A stretch of DNA of 45,004 nucleotides from Marine Group II euryarchaeote MED-G33 (lineage in GTDB: Archaea; Thermoplasmatota; Poseidoniia; Poseidoniales; Thalassarchaeaceae), in NCBI GenBank assembly GCA_949538655.1, contig CATISE010000082.1:1-45004 (forward strand), given 5' to 3'. The position numbers were made by a program, and so were the translations under genes. Positions 1 to 8,911 of this stretch are shown here, in pieces. Numbering within the stretch: the stretch's first letter is position 1; the number at the start of each line of letters is the position of its first letter. A model generated the notes under the pieces. The model was not told the origin of the DNA and searched no databases. It was given only the letters and a program-made list of their open reading frames with translations.

Positions 1-891
1 CCCATGTAGGTCCTCAATCCAATCATATGGTTGACCCCCCTCTTCACCCTGTTGCTGTGGTTCACAAGCCTCGATGATCAAATCAATCACCCGGTTAAAG
101 GCAGCATCAAGCCCACCTTCGTCAACTTCGTGCTCAATTTGGGGGAGAATTCCAAGTGGGTCGATTTGCCCAGATAAGTGCTGTAACCAGATCATGTGCG
201 ACAATGCATTGAATGCTCTTTCATCCATGGCGGCCTGTTCCCATAACGACCAGGGCCCTCTGGAGCCATCGAGTGGCTGAGGCAGTATTCCATACCGCAA
301 GAAGGCTTCACGGAGTCCACCCAAACGAGTGGGGTCTCGAGCAACGTGTGCATTTGCAAGTGCCTCTTCGATTACGAACCACCATTGTGGTGCAACTCTT
401 GAATCGTGTAATCGATTGCTCGATTCACGATATGTGGATCGTAAATCAGGCATCGGTTGACCTGCTGCATGCAATCGAATCATGTGGAGGCTGATTTGTG
501 CATCGACACAGTGGTGAAAGAAACAATGATCAAATCCGAAAACAAATGCAAGATCGAGTGACAATGTCGGTGCATTGGCAATTCCATCTCTTTCCATTGC
601 TGTTGCAATACTGGCTGCCCATTCGACCAACGCATCCGCATTGACATGGATTCCCCAATCGGGATCAACTTCTGGAGAATCGGTCTCAGCACGTAACAAA
701 TCTCGGTACCAGAACATGGCAAGGGCTTCATCAATCTCCCCTCCTACATCACTTCCGGGCGAAGGGGTACGTTCAGGTCGATTCAAACCGGCGAGACCAC
801 CCCCTGGAGATTCTGTTTGCCGCACAAGTTGCGCTGCACGCCGTATGTCATAAGCGATTGGCTCAAGAAGAGGCAGAGCGCGCCTTGGCAT
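1..891 (-). CDS. Unknown protein, partial (3' end beyond the left edge)
   Basis: An uninterrupted reading frame of 297 codons starts at an ATG at 891 and is still open at base 1. I do not recognise the family. The protein is soluble-looking, with no signal peptide or obvious membrane segment, and is rich in Trp, His and acidic residues. A Gly/Pro-rich linker lies at about residues 30-50. Helical segments follow, with a His- and Cys-containing patch (FGFDHCFFHHC) near residue 120. It is divergent from rqcH with only 11 bp between the two start codons, so each promoter must lie in or very near the other gene. Shared regulation is possible but unproven. Coding status is well supported by frame length and codon use; function is unknown. 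Confidence 0.75.
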   Translation of the reverse strand, partial: MPRRALPLLEPIAYDIRRAAQLVRQTESPGGGLAGLNRPERTPSPGSDVGGEIDEALAMFWYRDLLRAETDSPEVDPDWGIHVNADALVEWAASIATAMERDGIANAPTLSLDLAFVFGFDHCFFHHCVDAQISLHMIRLHAAGQPMPDLRSTYRESSNRLHDSRVAPQWWFVIEEALANAHVARDPTRLGGLREAFLRYGILPQPLDGSRGPWSLWEQAAMDERAFNALSHMIWLQHLSGQIDPLGILPQIEHEVDEGGLDAAFNRVIDLIIEACEPQQQGEEGGQPYDWIEDLHG

Positions 892-902
892 GAGGGCGAA
901 CC

Positions 903-3008
903 ATGCGTGACCAGATGTCATCATTCGATATCGCTCGCATGGCTCTAGACATCAATGCCTTGGCTGGTGCAAGATGCCGGAAGATGTACCAGCCTCATTA
1001 TGAACAGGTTGTCTTGCGATTGAATCCCAAAGGAATTGCAAAATGTGATTTGGTTATTGTCCGCGGCCAGCGTGTTTACTTCAGTCAAAGAGACCGTCCA
1101 ATGCCTACTCAGCCACCACAATTTGCGATGTTACTGCGAAAACATTTGTCCAATGCACGCCTGACAGGTGCTAAACAACTGGGATTTGACCGGATTCTCG
1201 TACTCGAATTTGACACAAAAAATGGTCGTCGTGATTTAATCATTGAAATGTTCAGGAATGGAAATGTCATTTTGGTTGATGAAGATGGTATCATCATCCA
1301 ACCATTGACCCATGTTACGTATGAAACTCGAACCATCAAGCGAGGCGAGGTCTATGTTGCTCCCCCTGAACCAATCGACCCTCGAAACTGGTCGGTATCC
1401 CAATTGCAAGAGACCCTCAAGGATTCCGATCGAGATTTGGTACACACATTGGCGGGAAAGATGAGTTTGGGTCGCGCTTACGCACACAATCTCTGCGTGC
1501 TTGCTGGAATTGAACCGACTCTAAATGCCACTGAAATCAAAGACGTTGACCGACTTTACGAAGCCTTCCAGGGTATGGTCGAACAAATTCAACAATCAGG
1601 CGCCTTTGCAGTTGTCAACGAATTGTTCACGCCTTCTAGTAATCCATTGGAACTCGATCTCCAAATGGAACAACATTGCGTTGAAGTTGGTCCTGTTGCC
1701 CTTTCAGGTGACACACTCACGATGGAATTCGAATCTTTGTCCACTGCGATTGATGCATGGAAAGGTGGTCACGATTCAAGTGCTCTCGCACGTCGAGAGG
1801 CCGAAAAAATGGCGGAGATTACTGCACCTGGACAAACCGATTCCGAGGCTGAGAAACTAGCTCGTCGCGAGGATCAACAGGCCTCAGCCATCGATAAACT
1901 GACAGTCAAAGGTGAGAAACAACAAAACATTGGTAAATCGATTCAGAACAATTGGGGGCACGTTGAATCTCTTCTCAATCAGGTGAAACAATCCGTAGAT
2001 GATGTTGGTTGGGATGAAACTCGTAAGGCCATCAAGAAAATTGGTTGGATTGAATCTGCAGATCCAGCTTCTCGAACCATTCGAGCCAAGTTACCAGATG
2101 AAAGTGGTGAACCGGGGCCGGCAGTCGAATTGCATCTGGATAAGTCAGTGCATCAGAATGCCCAGATTTATTTCGCCAAGGGTCGAAAGGATAAGCAACG
2201 TTCAGAAGGGGCAAAGGCCGCACTTGCTGAGACACAACAACGACAGAAAAAAGTCGACAAGAAACGCGCTAAAGATGAGGCTGCAGGACGAGTGTCCATC
2301 ACAAAGAGAACCAAGAAATTCTGGTTTGAACGGAACCGCTGGACAATGCTATCCAGCGGCCAATTGTTGGTCGGAGGACGCGATGCCAAAGGCAATGATC
2401 AGATTGTCAAGAAGCATTTGAGCGCTGCAGATTTGTATTTCCATGCTGATTTACACGGTGCACCATCCTGTTCACTGAAACTCAAGGAAGGGTTCGAAGA
2501 AGATCCGAATCCGAACCCAATGCTACCCGAGGGGGTACCCTCTTTGCGTTTGACTCAATCTCTGGATATTGAGGAACATCCCGAAGAATCACTGCCTGAC
2601 GCGGCTCAAATGGCTGTTTGTTGGTCGCGTGCTTGGGGTAGTGGAGGTGCTGCTGCCACGGCATTCCACGCCAAGCAGGGTCAAGTCAGTAAAACCACTG
2701 AATCAGGAGAATCTCTAGGTAGAGGTGGCTTTGTAGTCCGAGGGAATCGTCACTGGTACAAGGACCTCAATATCGAATTGACCCTCGGCCTGGTTTCCAT
2801 CAATGGGATTCCAATGCCCATGGTCGGTACGCATGCAGTCATCAGCGATGTATGTCAGCGCTGGATTCGTTTGACCCCTGGGACGCAGAAGAAGGAACTG
2901 GTGGCAACCAAGATTGCCAAGGCGACTGGGTTGTTGCAGGATGATGTGTTGTCAGCATTGCCCCCTGGAAACCTATCTTTGGGAGATAGTCAAGGAATAT
3001 TCGATTGA
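903..3008 (+). CDS. rqcH: RqcH / Rqc2 / NEMF-family ribosome quality control protein
   Basis: The protein is 701 aa and has the NFACT architecture. The NFACT-N domain includes a GFDRILVLEF segment whose Asp96-Arg97 pair matches the DR pair that Rqc2/RqcH proteins use to hold tRNA. A charged, probably coiled-coil middle spans about residues 300-480. An NFACT-R (DUF814) domain follows from about residue 490, with the typical FWFERNRW and FHADLHGAPS segments. Members bind obstructed large ribosomal subunits and direct C-terminal tailing of stalled nascent chains. Length is within the archaeal and eukaryotic range. The ATG at 903 is used; an internal ATG at 915 is an alternative. The next gene converges on it 21 bp downstream. 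Confidence 0.93.
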   Translation: MRDQMSSFDIARMALDINALAGARCRKMYQPHYEQVVLRLNPKGIAKCDLVIVRGQRVYFSQRDRPMPTQPPQFAMLLRKHLSNARLTGAKQLGFDRILVLEFDTKNGRRDLIIEMFRNGNVILVDEDGIIIQPLTHVTYETRTIKRGEVYVAPPEPIDPRNWSVSQLQETLKDSDRDLVHTLAGKMSLGRAYAHNLCVLAGIEPTLNATEIKDVDRLYEAFQGMVEQIQQSGAFAVVNELFTPSSNPLELDLQMEQHCVEVGPVALSGDTLTMEFESLSTAIDAWKGGHDSSALARREAEKMAEITAPGQTDSEAEKLARREDQQASAIDKLTVKGEKQQNIGKSIQNNWGHVESLLNQVKQSVDDVGWDETRKAIKKIGWIESADPASRTIRAKLPDESGEPGPAVELHLDKSVHQNAQIYFAKGRKDKQRSEGAKAALAETQQRQKKVDKKRAKDEAAGRVSITKRTKKFWFERNRWTMLSSGQLLVGGRDAKGNDQIVKKHLSAADLYFHADLHGAPSCSLKLKEGFEEDPNPNPMLPEGVPSLRLTQSLDIEEHPEESLPDAAQMAVCWSRAWGSGGAAATAFHAKQGQVSKTTESGESLGRGGFVVRGNRHWYKDLNIELTLGLVSINGIPMPMVGTHAVISDVCQRWIRLTPGTQKKELVATKIAKATGLLQDDVLSALPPGNLSLGDSQGIFD

Positions 3009-3029
3009 GTGCCGATTACGCAGGCTCTC

Positions 3030-5726
3030 TCAATCGAGCAGGTCTCCAATGTTTGGCAAATCTTGAACGATTGTTTCTACAGGTGGTTCGAGTTCGCTTT
3101 CCATTTCAATCGGTGTCGTGACTTCTGACATAGAAGGTGGTTTCATTACAGGGCTGGGTTCAGAGAACAAATCTCTCTCAAAATCAGCCATTGCTTTTTC
3201 ACGTCCATCATTTTGCTGCCTAGATTTAGAGCGAACAGCCATGATGGCTGCAACCACTCCGACATTGATTAGAAGCAGCATGGCAATCATGGCAATCGAA
3301 CCGGAATCCATCCCAAAAGTCGAACCTTGTTCTCCTGCTGAATCCGAATCCCCCTCGTCATCGTTTTCAATGGCCCCACTCTGATTTTCAGAGTTGTCAG
3401 ATACGTCCTCAAACGGTGGGAAGTAAACAGTCATCACAGCATCTTTCCACATCCCATCAATACTCACACGGGCACTCAATTGCTGTGATTCATCCTCCAT
3501 ATTGGTATAACTTTGGTAATATGTGCCATTTGCTGCACCCATGCCTTCTGAAACAATTAGTTCCCCTTCTTGTAGAATCCAATTCATTTCGCAGTTGCTT
3601 TCACAGCGAATCTCAATCGAAATATTGGCCGTTCTTGAATCACTATCGGGTGCTTCTGCCAAACCCAATTCAATCGAAAGTATGGGGCATCCATTTAGAG
3701 AACCCCTGATCAGTGGACAACCATCAACTGAATCCTTTCTTCCATCTCCATCAGTGTCCCTTTGATTCGCTGCACAGCCATCTTCATTGGTTTCAGCCAA
3801 CCATTCGGTATCTGGACATTGATCAGTATCATCGTTGGTTCCGTCCCCGTCCGAATCTCTTTCAGATGGACCACACCCATTGGTATTGACATCCATCTCT
3901 CCAAAGGGTGTGTTCGGACAAGCATCATCGATATTGTAGATTCCATCTGCATCATCATCGAGTTGAGATTCCGAACATCCAATGACATTGACCAATTCTT
4001 CACGAGGTGTATTTGGACAGGCATCGAGGTCATCAGTGACACCATCATTGTCTGAATCTAACTGGTTGTCTGCACATCCATCACCATCGATGTTATCGCC
4101 GACGTTTGTATCTGGGCAATCATCTTCAGCGTCAACGATTCCATCATCGTCTCCATCAAGTTCCCATGCGGAACATCCAATGCTGTTCACCTCCCAACCC
4201 AATTGTGTATACGGGCACTGATCAACATCATCCATCACTCCATCTTGGTCACTGTCAATTTGATTCATCGCACAACCGTCCCCATCCACGGTTAGACCCG
4301 GGTCGGTATTTGGACAGACATCTTCGTCATCGATGACCCCATCCTCATCAGTATCAGGTGGTGGGATTTCACAACCGTCCGCTCCAACCAATGAGTCTGG
4401 TAGGGTGTGTGGACATACATCGATTTGATCGGCTACACTGTCCCCGTCATAATCTGGAATTCCGATAATATGGTGGAGAAATAGAGATATGGCTCGATGT
4501 GTAGTTTCTGTTGGATGTAAATTGTCGAAGAAGATGTATTCTTCGACGTTCGGTGCAATCGGGTCATTACTGTCACAGGTAGCACCATCGTGATCACAAG
4601 CGGGGTGTGTGACATTCGTGATGCCAAAGTGTTCCCCCGAATAGTATAGCATCTCAAATCCAATCCAAATTGGAATGACATGGGTGGTGACAGCATATGT
4701 TGAATTTAGCCCCGCAGCCATCGTGCGTAATCCCGAATTGAATTCAGTCACACGTTGACCTAATTCTTGCTGATCTTGCTCCGAACTATCCCTTTCACCT
4801 GGTGTTTTTTCCAACGGAGGGAGTTCAAAGAAGATGATTTCTTGACCACCGGTTGCAATCAATTGCTCAGCGTGTTCTTCAATATCATCGACAATCCTCT
4901 GAGCATTCGTTTCCCCAAAGTTGAGAAGATCATTTCCACCGCCCCAAATGGCGGCAACATCGCCGGCGACAAGGTCGTAGTTCTGATCCCAATCATCGAC
5001 CTGTTTCCCAATGTTCTCGATGACAAAGAAGGACATCCCATTCCCCGTTCCCGCGCCCCCAAATGCACGATTATTCCCACTGGCTGCACCTCTTCCGTTA
5101 ATGTTTGATATTCCCAACCAATCAGTCGAAAAGTCTGCCCAATTCTGTCCGTTTGAGTATCTCCCTTGCCAATACGGTGGACTCTCCGGTGTTCCGAATG
5201 CGCTGTAGGTATTTCCAGAATCGGAGAGGCTATCTCCGAAGATGAACAAATTTGTGTATTGGGGTGACATAGACTCCCAGAAAACCGAAAATGGCTCTGC
5301 TACAGAAACGTCTGTCCAACCCGTGGATGAGTTCAATGTAATTTCTAGATAATACATCATCGATTCATTGGAAATATGATGTTCGCTGTACTCAAACTGC
5401 ATTGCATTTTGGGTTGCTAAAAACGGTATGATGCCGGATGAAACGGTGGTGTTGAATCCCATTTCACTCGTTTCATTGGTCGCATGTACCGTCCAATACA
5501 TCTCGTAATTACGGCCCAGTGTGAGGCCCCACAAACCGATGGTGGCTTCAAGTGGCTCACTCGATGAGAATATTCGTTGCTCAAATAGAATCGACGCGCC
5601 TTCGGAGCCCTTAGATTCGGAAGCTTGTGCAGGGATTGTAATCGACCATGACATGGCCAAAAGTGAGGCGACAATCAACAGTGAGAACCACCTCCCCATG
5701 TATGTTGGCTTGAGGCTACTCGGCAT
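3030..5726 (-). CDS. Secreted SGNH/GDSL esterase with thrombospondin type 3 repeats and C-terminal anchor
   Basis: The protein is 898 aa. It begins with a signal peptide (hydrophobic core about residues 14-34) and a small N-terminal beta domain to about residue 150. A GDSL-family hydrolase domain follows: block I FGDSLSDSG with nucleophile Ser166, block III GGGND with Asn265, and block V DNLHPTE with Asp401 and His404. Residues about 426-680 are eight calcium-binding thrombospondin type 3 repeats of the form DxDxDGxxDxxDxCP. After a beta domain comes one transmembrane helix (about 813-831) and a 67-residue acidic tail ending in DLLD, presumably cytoplasmic. The likely role is a cell-surface esterase or lipase held out on a calcium-stiffened stalk. 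Substrate is unknown. All catalytic blocks are intact. Confidence 0.88.
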   Translation of the reverse strand: MPSSLKPTYMGRWFSLLIVASLLAMSWSITIPAQASESKGSEGASILFEQRIFSSSEPLEATIGLWGLTLGRNYEMYWTVHATNETSEMGFNTTVSSGIIPFLATQNAMQFEYSEHHISNESMMYYLEITLNSSTGWTDVSVAEPFSVFWESMSPQYTNLFIFGDSLSDSGNTYSAFGTPESPPYWQGRYSNGQNWADFSTDWLGISNINGRGAASGNNRAFGGAGTGNGMSFFVIENIGKQVDDWDQNYDLVAGDVAAIWGGGNDLLNFGETNAQRIVDDIEEHAEQLIATGGQEIIFFELPPLEKTPGERDSSEQDQQELGQRVTEFNSGLRTMAAGLNSTYAVTTHVIPIWIGFEMLYYSGEHFGITNVTHPACDHDGATCDSNDPIAPNVEEYIFFDNLHPTETTHRAISLFLHHIIGIPDYDGDSVADQIDVCPHTLPDSLVGADGCEIPPPDTDEDGVIDDEDVCPNTDPGLTVDGDGCAMNQIDSDQDGVMDDVDQCPYTQLGWEVNSIGCSAWELDGDDDGIVDAEDDCPDTNVGDNIDGDGCADNQLDSDNDGVTDDLDACPNTPREELVNVIGCSESQLDDDADGIYNIDDACPNTPFGEMDVNTNGCGPSERDSDGDGTNDDTDQCPDTEWLAETNEDGCAANQRDTDGDGRKDSVDGCPLIRGSLNGCPILSIELGLAEAPDSDSRTANISIEIRCESNCEMNWILQEGELIVSEGMGAANGTYYQSYTNMEDESQQLSARVSIDGMWKDAVMTVYFPPFEDVSDNSENQSGAIENDDEGDSDSAGEQGSTFGMDSGSIAMIAMLLLINVGVVAAIMAVRSKSRQQNDGREKAMADFERDLFSEPSPVMKPPSMSEVTTPIEMESELEPPVETIVQDLPNIGDLLD
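3690..4451 (-). repeat. Eight thrombospondin type 3 calcium-binding repeats (coding)
   Basis: Within the esterase gene this stretch encodes eight tandem copies of about 30-36 residues, each with a DxDxDG core followed by DxxDxCP. The copies have diverged at both protein and DNA level, so this is an old protein repeat and not a recent tandem duplication. Known members bind Ca2+ through the Asp side chains and form rigid rods. Confidence 0.85.
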
Positions 5727-5738
5727 TGAACATTGCGT

Positions 5739-5755
5739 CAGCGCCTATGGCGCTG
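5739..5755. other. Perfect intergenic hairpin, 7 bp stem, loop TAT
   Basis: CAGCGCC, loop TAT, GGCGCTG. Beyond the stem, GCG (5735-5737) can pair with CGC (5756-5758) around one bulged T. It lies 17 nt after the stop of the exporter gene (5772) in its reading direction and 13 nt before the esterase start. It is one of several such hairpins in this window. A 3'-end, termination or mRNA-stability role is inferred; there is no following T tract. Confidence 0.6.
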
Positions 5756-5771
5756 CGCAAGTAAGGGGGTT

Positions 5772-8700
5772 TTACTCTAGTACAGCATCCATTGTGGTAC
5801 TACTCGCAACGACAACATCGATATCGAGATCTTGGTACTCACCTTTGCCAGTGATTCTGAACATAAGGGTGTGCCATCCGACAATCATTGCTGGGAGAAG
5901 GATTGAACTGGTCAACAGGGCGAATGTGATCAGCATCATCATCAGGAAGAAGAAATTTCTCAATCCTGGAATGTCTACCAATAGACCAGCGCCCAAACCA
6001 GCACATGTTGTCGCAGTGGTTTCAAAGATTGTTTGCCCTGTTCTCGAAACCGTTTTCACGATACCAGCCGGTGTCTCTTTTTCCTCCCTAATCCGATCAA
6101 TAATATGGATGGAATCATCGACACCTATGCCGAATACAATGGTGGATACCATTGCAGTGAACACATTGACATTCACATCTCCACTAAACATGAGGAGTGG
6201 TTGCCATAACACAACAACACCCACAGCAGTCATTGTGAAGAATGCAAGTCTCGCTGATCGGAATAGAATGGCCATCACAAATAGCAGAACAAACATGGTC
6301 ATGACCGTGGCATCTGTTTGTGCATCGTGAACTCCTTTGTTGATGTCGAGTGAAAGCGGCAAACCACCAGTCAATTCACTGACTTCCACCGCTGGAAGTG
6401 ATGGGAATCCCGCCGAGAGCAAACCATCGATTTCATTTCGCAAAGCACCAGCATCACGGAGATTGATATACGGTTGATTCACATAAACGAGTGTCTGCGT
6501 CTCCCCACCAACCATTTCGTTTGCCTCATTCATCAGCATTGAACGAATTTCCACAGATAGTGTATCGAAAGCAACGTTCACCATCTGTGGTTGACTTGAA
6601 CCCAAATACGGCAAACATTCTGGATGTAATACATCGCTGAAGTCAGGACTTTTTGTGATATTCCAGCATTCATCATGCAGGATTTCCCACAGGCTCTGCG
6701 CCTCAACACCAGGGATGCCTAGATCGACGTGAACAGCTTTCAGAATCGTGACCAAACTTACAGTAGTAGTTTCAGGGACATCATCTATTTTTTCTTCCAT
6801 TGTTGAAATAGAATCGAGTACATCCAAATCTCTGATTGGGGCTGAATTTTCCCCTGTATGCTCTGTTGCATCGACAATGAACATATTTGTTTGACCGCCT
6901 TCAAACACTCTACTGTATTCAGCCAAAGTTTGGTAGGATTCCAGTCCTGGTGGGACTTCATCGGAGGAACCGGTGATGTCGTCACCCATTGTATCTGCCA
7001 TCATGTATAATCCTCCGGCGCTGACCAAGAAAGCAACCAAAATGACAGCCCACCAACCAACGACTGGAACTTGGCCAATCTTTTTCCATACCTTATCTGC
7101 TGATTCTAATCCTTTCTTTCGGTAACGTAGAACCCATCCGAGAACAGGGACCATCACCATCGAGAAAAAGAAGGTACATGCGATTCCAAGGACCAGTGTC
7201 AGACCCACGGTTCGCATGGGCTTGATGGGGACAAGGAATGGCCAAGCGAGGACGCTGAATCCAACGATTGTCGTCAATGCAGAAAGGAGAATCGCGTTTC
7301 CTGTTGTCATCACTGCATCAACTGTGGCGCCGAGATATACATCAGCATCCCATGGGTCAAGATCTTCTGCTTGCAATCCTTCTCGTTGCTTTCTCCATGC
7401 ATCTTCAGCAGCTTCTTCCAAGCGCTCATTACGCCCTTCCTCGATTCGGTTGATGAGGTGGAGGGCATAATCGACACCGAGTCCGATGAGGATCGGCCCT
7501 GCTGCAATAATCATCGGTGTCAATTCGATATCAGCCATGACTGTAATGCCAAATGTCACGGCCAAACTCATGACGATTGGTGTGCCACAAATAATCAGCA
7601 CCTTCGGATTTCGATGAAGGATAAACATCGTCACAGCAACGAATGCGAGTGACCAAGGGAGCATATATTCGAGCTGTTCGTAAACAGCATCCGATACATC
7701 ATGCAGAACTGGGGTGAGGCCAGTGACGGTAATCGCACACCGACTGTACACCTCACCTTCATCATTGCACGGAGATTCTGGAGTTCTCCATTCCCGCTCA
7801 CCAGTGTCTTCATTTTCGTACAACATGGGTGAAAGTTCCTCTTCGTAATCATGTTTACAAAGAGGGCAAATTTCAGGGTCAGATTCATCGTAAACTAGTT
7901 TCTTTGTGTATTCAAGAAATGCTTTGTGGTCCTTGATAGTCTCCCCAACTTCTCCCTTGAAATCTACCCTAGCATCAATTTGAGTTCCTTCCATTTCGAA
8001 CCGAATTCCCATGACGATAACAGCGGTGTCCCAAATCCCATCTCCGTTGGTATCTCGGACGAAGGATTCCATCAAACTACCAGAATTTTCGACCATTTCA
8101 TTGACAGTATCTTGGTTCTGAGGGATGACATATCCGTCGTTTGGACTTGCTGTGGTAATCGGGCAATCCTGTAGATTGAATCCAGCGACACCATGCTCTT
8201 CCATCGCACATCTGAATCGGTTTTGAGCACTGTTCTCTTCCTTGATAATTTGAGCAGGAGATAAGACCCAAACGACCCCATCATTTCGACCGCGATCCTC
8301 CTTGTCCCAATCCAACCCTCTGGCATAATTGCCTTGACCACTGTCATCATCACCCTCAAGATATGACAATTGATTGAGAACTGTGACACTGGTCACATTA
8401 TGTTCGCAATTATCGATTTCCTCGCATGTCCCTCTCGTAGCCCCATGGATTGCATTATCAGTATGAATGTAGAGCATTACAATATCTGTGGACCACCCTT
8501 CACGAACTTCGAGAAGCAAATCCTTTGATTCAGCACCATCGGGTAAATAGACCTCAACATCACCATTGATCTGGTACTGGAAATCAACGGAGTATTGCCC
8601 AATAAACCCGGTGACGAGCAGTAAGATGACAATCACAGCACCAGGGGACTTGTGTAGGGCTCGGTAGATTCCGCGGACCGGCTTTTCGATGGCATCCTGT

Positions 8701-8840
8701 GTCACTTCGCCGGCTGAATCCAAACGATCAGTCCAACCCGCCCACAATGTTCGCAAACGGGTAAACAACGAGTCGTCTGGACCGATTGGAAGGATGGTTG
8801 CCGATGGTTCAATATCAGCCGAGTCGGACCCGCTCATCAC
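5772..8840 (-). CDS. MMPL/RND-superfamily exporter (HAE3-like), copy 1
   Basis: The protein is 1022 aa with the duplicated RND plan. TM1 lies at about residues 67-84, followed by a large extracytoplasmic loop and a five-helix block containing GLGVDYALHLINR. A second large loop and a second helix block contain GIGVDDSIHIIDR. These GxGxDxxxH segments are the hallmark of the MMPL/SSD-type RND group, which moves lipids, hopanoids or other amphiphiles using the proton gradient. The first outer loop is unusual: it carries a DTNGDGIWD calcium-type loop, a CPLC pair and further cysteines, suggesting metal binding or disulfides. The substrate is not predictable from sequence. Start is MM at 8840 or 8837. 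The gene follows the glycosyltransferase on the same strand. Confidence 0.88.
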   Translation of the reverse strand: MMSGSDSADIEPSATILPIGPDDSLFTRLRTLWAGWTDRLDSAGEVTQDAIEKPVRGIYRALHKSPGAVIVILLLVTGFIGQYSVDFQYQINGDVEVYLPDGAESKDLLLEVREGWSTDIVMLYIHTDNAIHGATRGTCEEIDNCEHNVTSVTVLNQLSYLEGDDDSGQGNYARGLDWDKEDRGRNDGVVWVLSPAQIIKEENSAQNRFRCAMEEHGVAGFNLQDCPITTASPNDGYVIPQNQDTVNEMVENSGSLMESFVRDTNGDGIWDTAVIVMGIRFEMEGTQIDARVDFKGEVGETIKDHKAFLEYTKKLVYDESDPEICPLCKHDYEEELSPMLYENEDTGEREWRTPESPCNDEGEVYSRCAITVTGLTPVLHDVSDAVYEQLEYMLPWSLAFVAVTMFILHRNPKVLIICGTPIVMSLAVTFGITVMADIELTPMIIAAGPILIGLGVDYALHLINRIEEGRNERLEEAAEDAWRKQREGLQAEDLDPWDADVYLGATVDAVMTTGNAILLSALTTIVGFSVLAWPFLVPIKPMRTVGLTLVLGIACTFFFSMVMVPVLGWVLRYRKKGLESADKVWKKIGQVPVVGWWAVILVAFLVSAGGLYMMADTMGDDITGSSDEVPPGLESYQTLAEYSRVFEGGQTNMFIVDATEHTGENSAPIRDLDVLDSISTMEEKIDDVPETTTVSLVTILKAVHVDLGIPGVEAQSLWEILHDECWNITKSPDFSDVLHPECLPYLGSSQPQMVNVAFDTLSVEIRSMLMNEANEMVGGETQTLVYVNQPYINLRDAGALRNEIDGLLSAGFPSLPAVEVSELTGGLPLSLDINKGVHDAQTDATVMTMFVLLFVMAILFRSARLAFFTMTAVGVVVLWQPLLMFSGDVNVNVFTAMVSTIVFGIGVDDSIHIIDRIREEKETPAGIVKTVSRTGQTIFETTATTCAGLGAGLLVDIPGLRNFFFLMMMLITFALLTSSILLPAMIVGWHTLMFRITGKGEYQDLDIDVVVASSTTMDAVLE

Positions 8841-8881
8841 CCCGTCGAACCACCATTTGATATTGAAGGGCTCGGATAGCA

Positions 8882-8900
8882 GAGGTCCCTATGGGACCTC
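8882..8900. other. Perfect intergenic hairpin, 8 bp stem, loop TAT
   Basis: GAGGTCCC, loop TAT, GGGACCTC. It begins 12 nt after the stop of the glycosyltransferase gene in the minus direction and lies 42 nt before the exporter start. It has the same design as the hairpins at 5739, 17599 and 40319. Confidence 0.6.
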
Positions 8901-8911
8901 AAACGATTGAT

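Noticed and set aside
5521..6330. A 269-codon plus-strand frame
   Set aside because: It runs antisense through the esterase signal region and the exporter's C-terminus, crosses a gene boundary, and has no family features.
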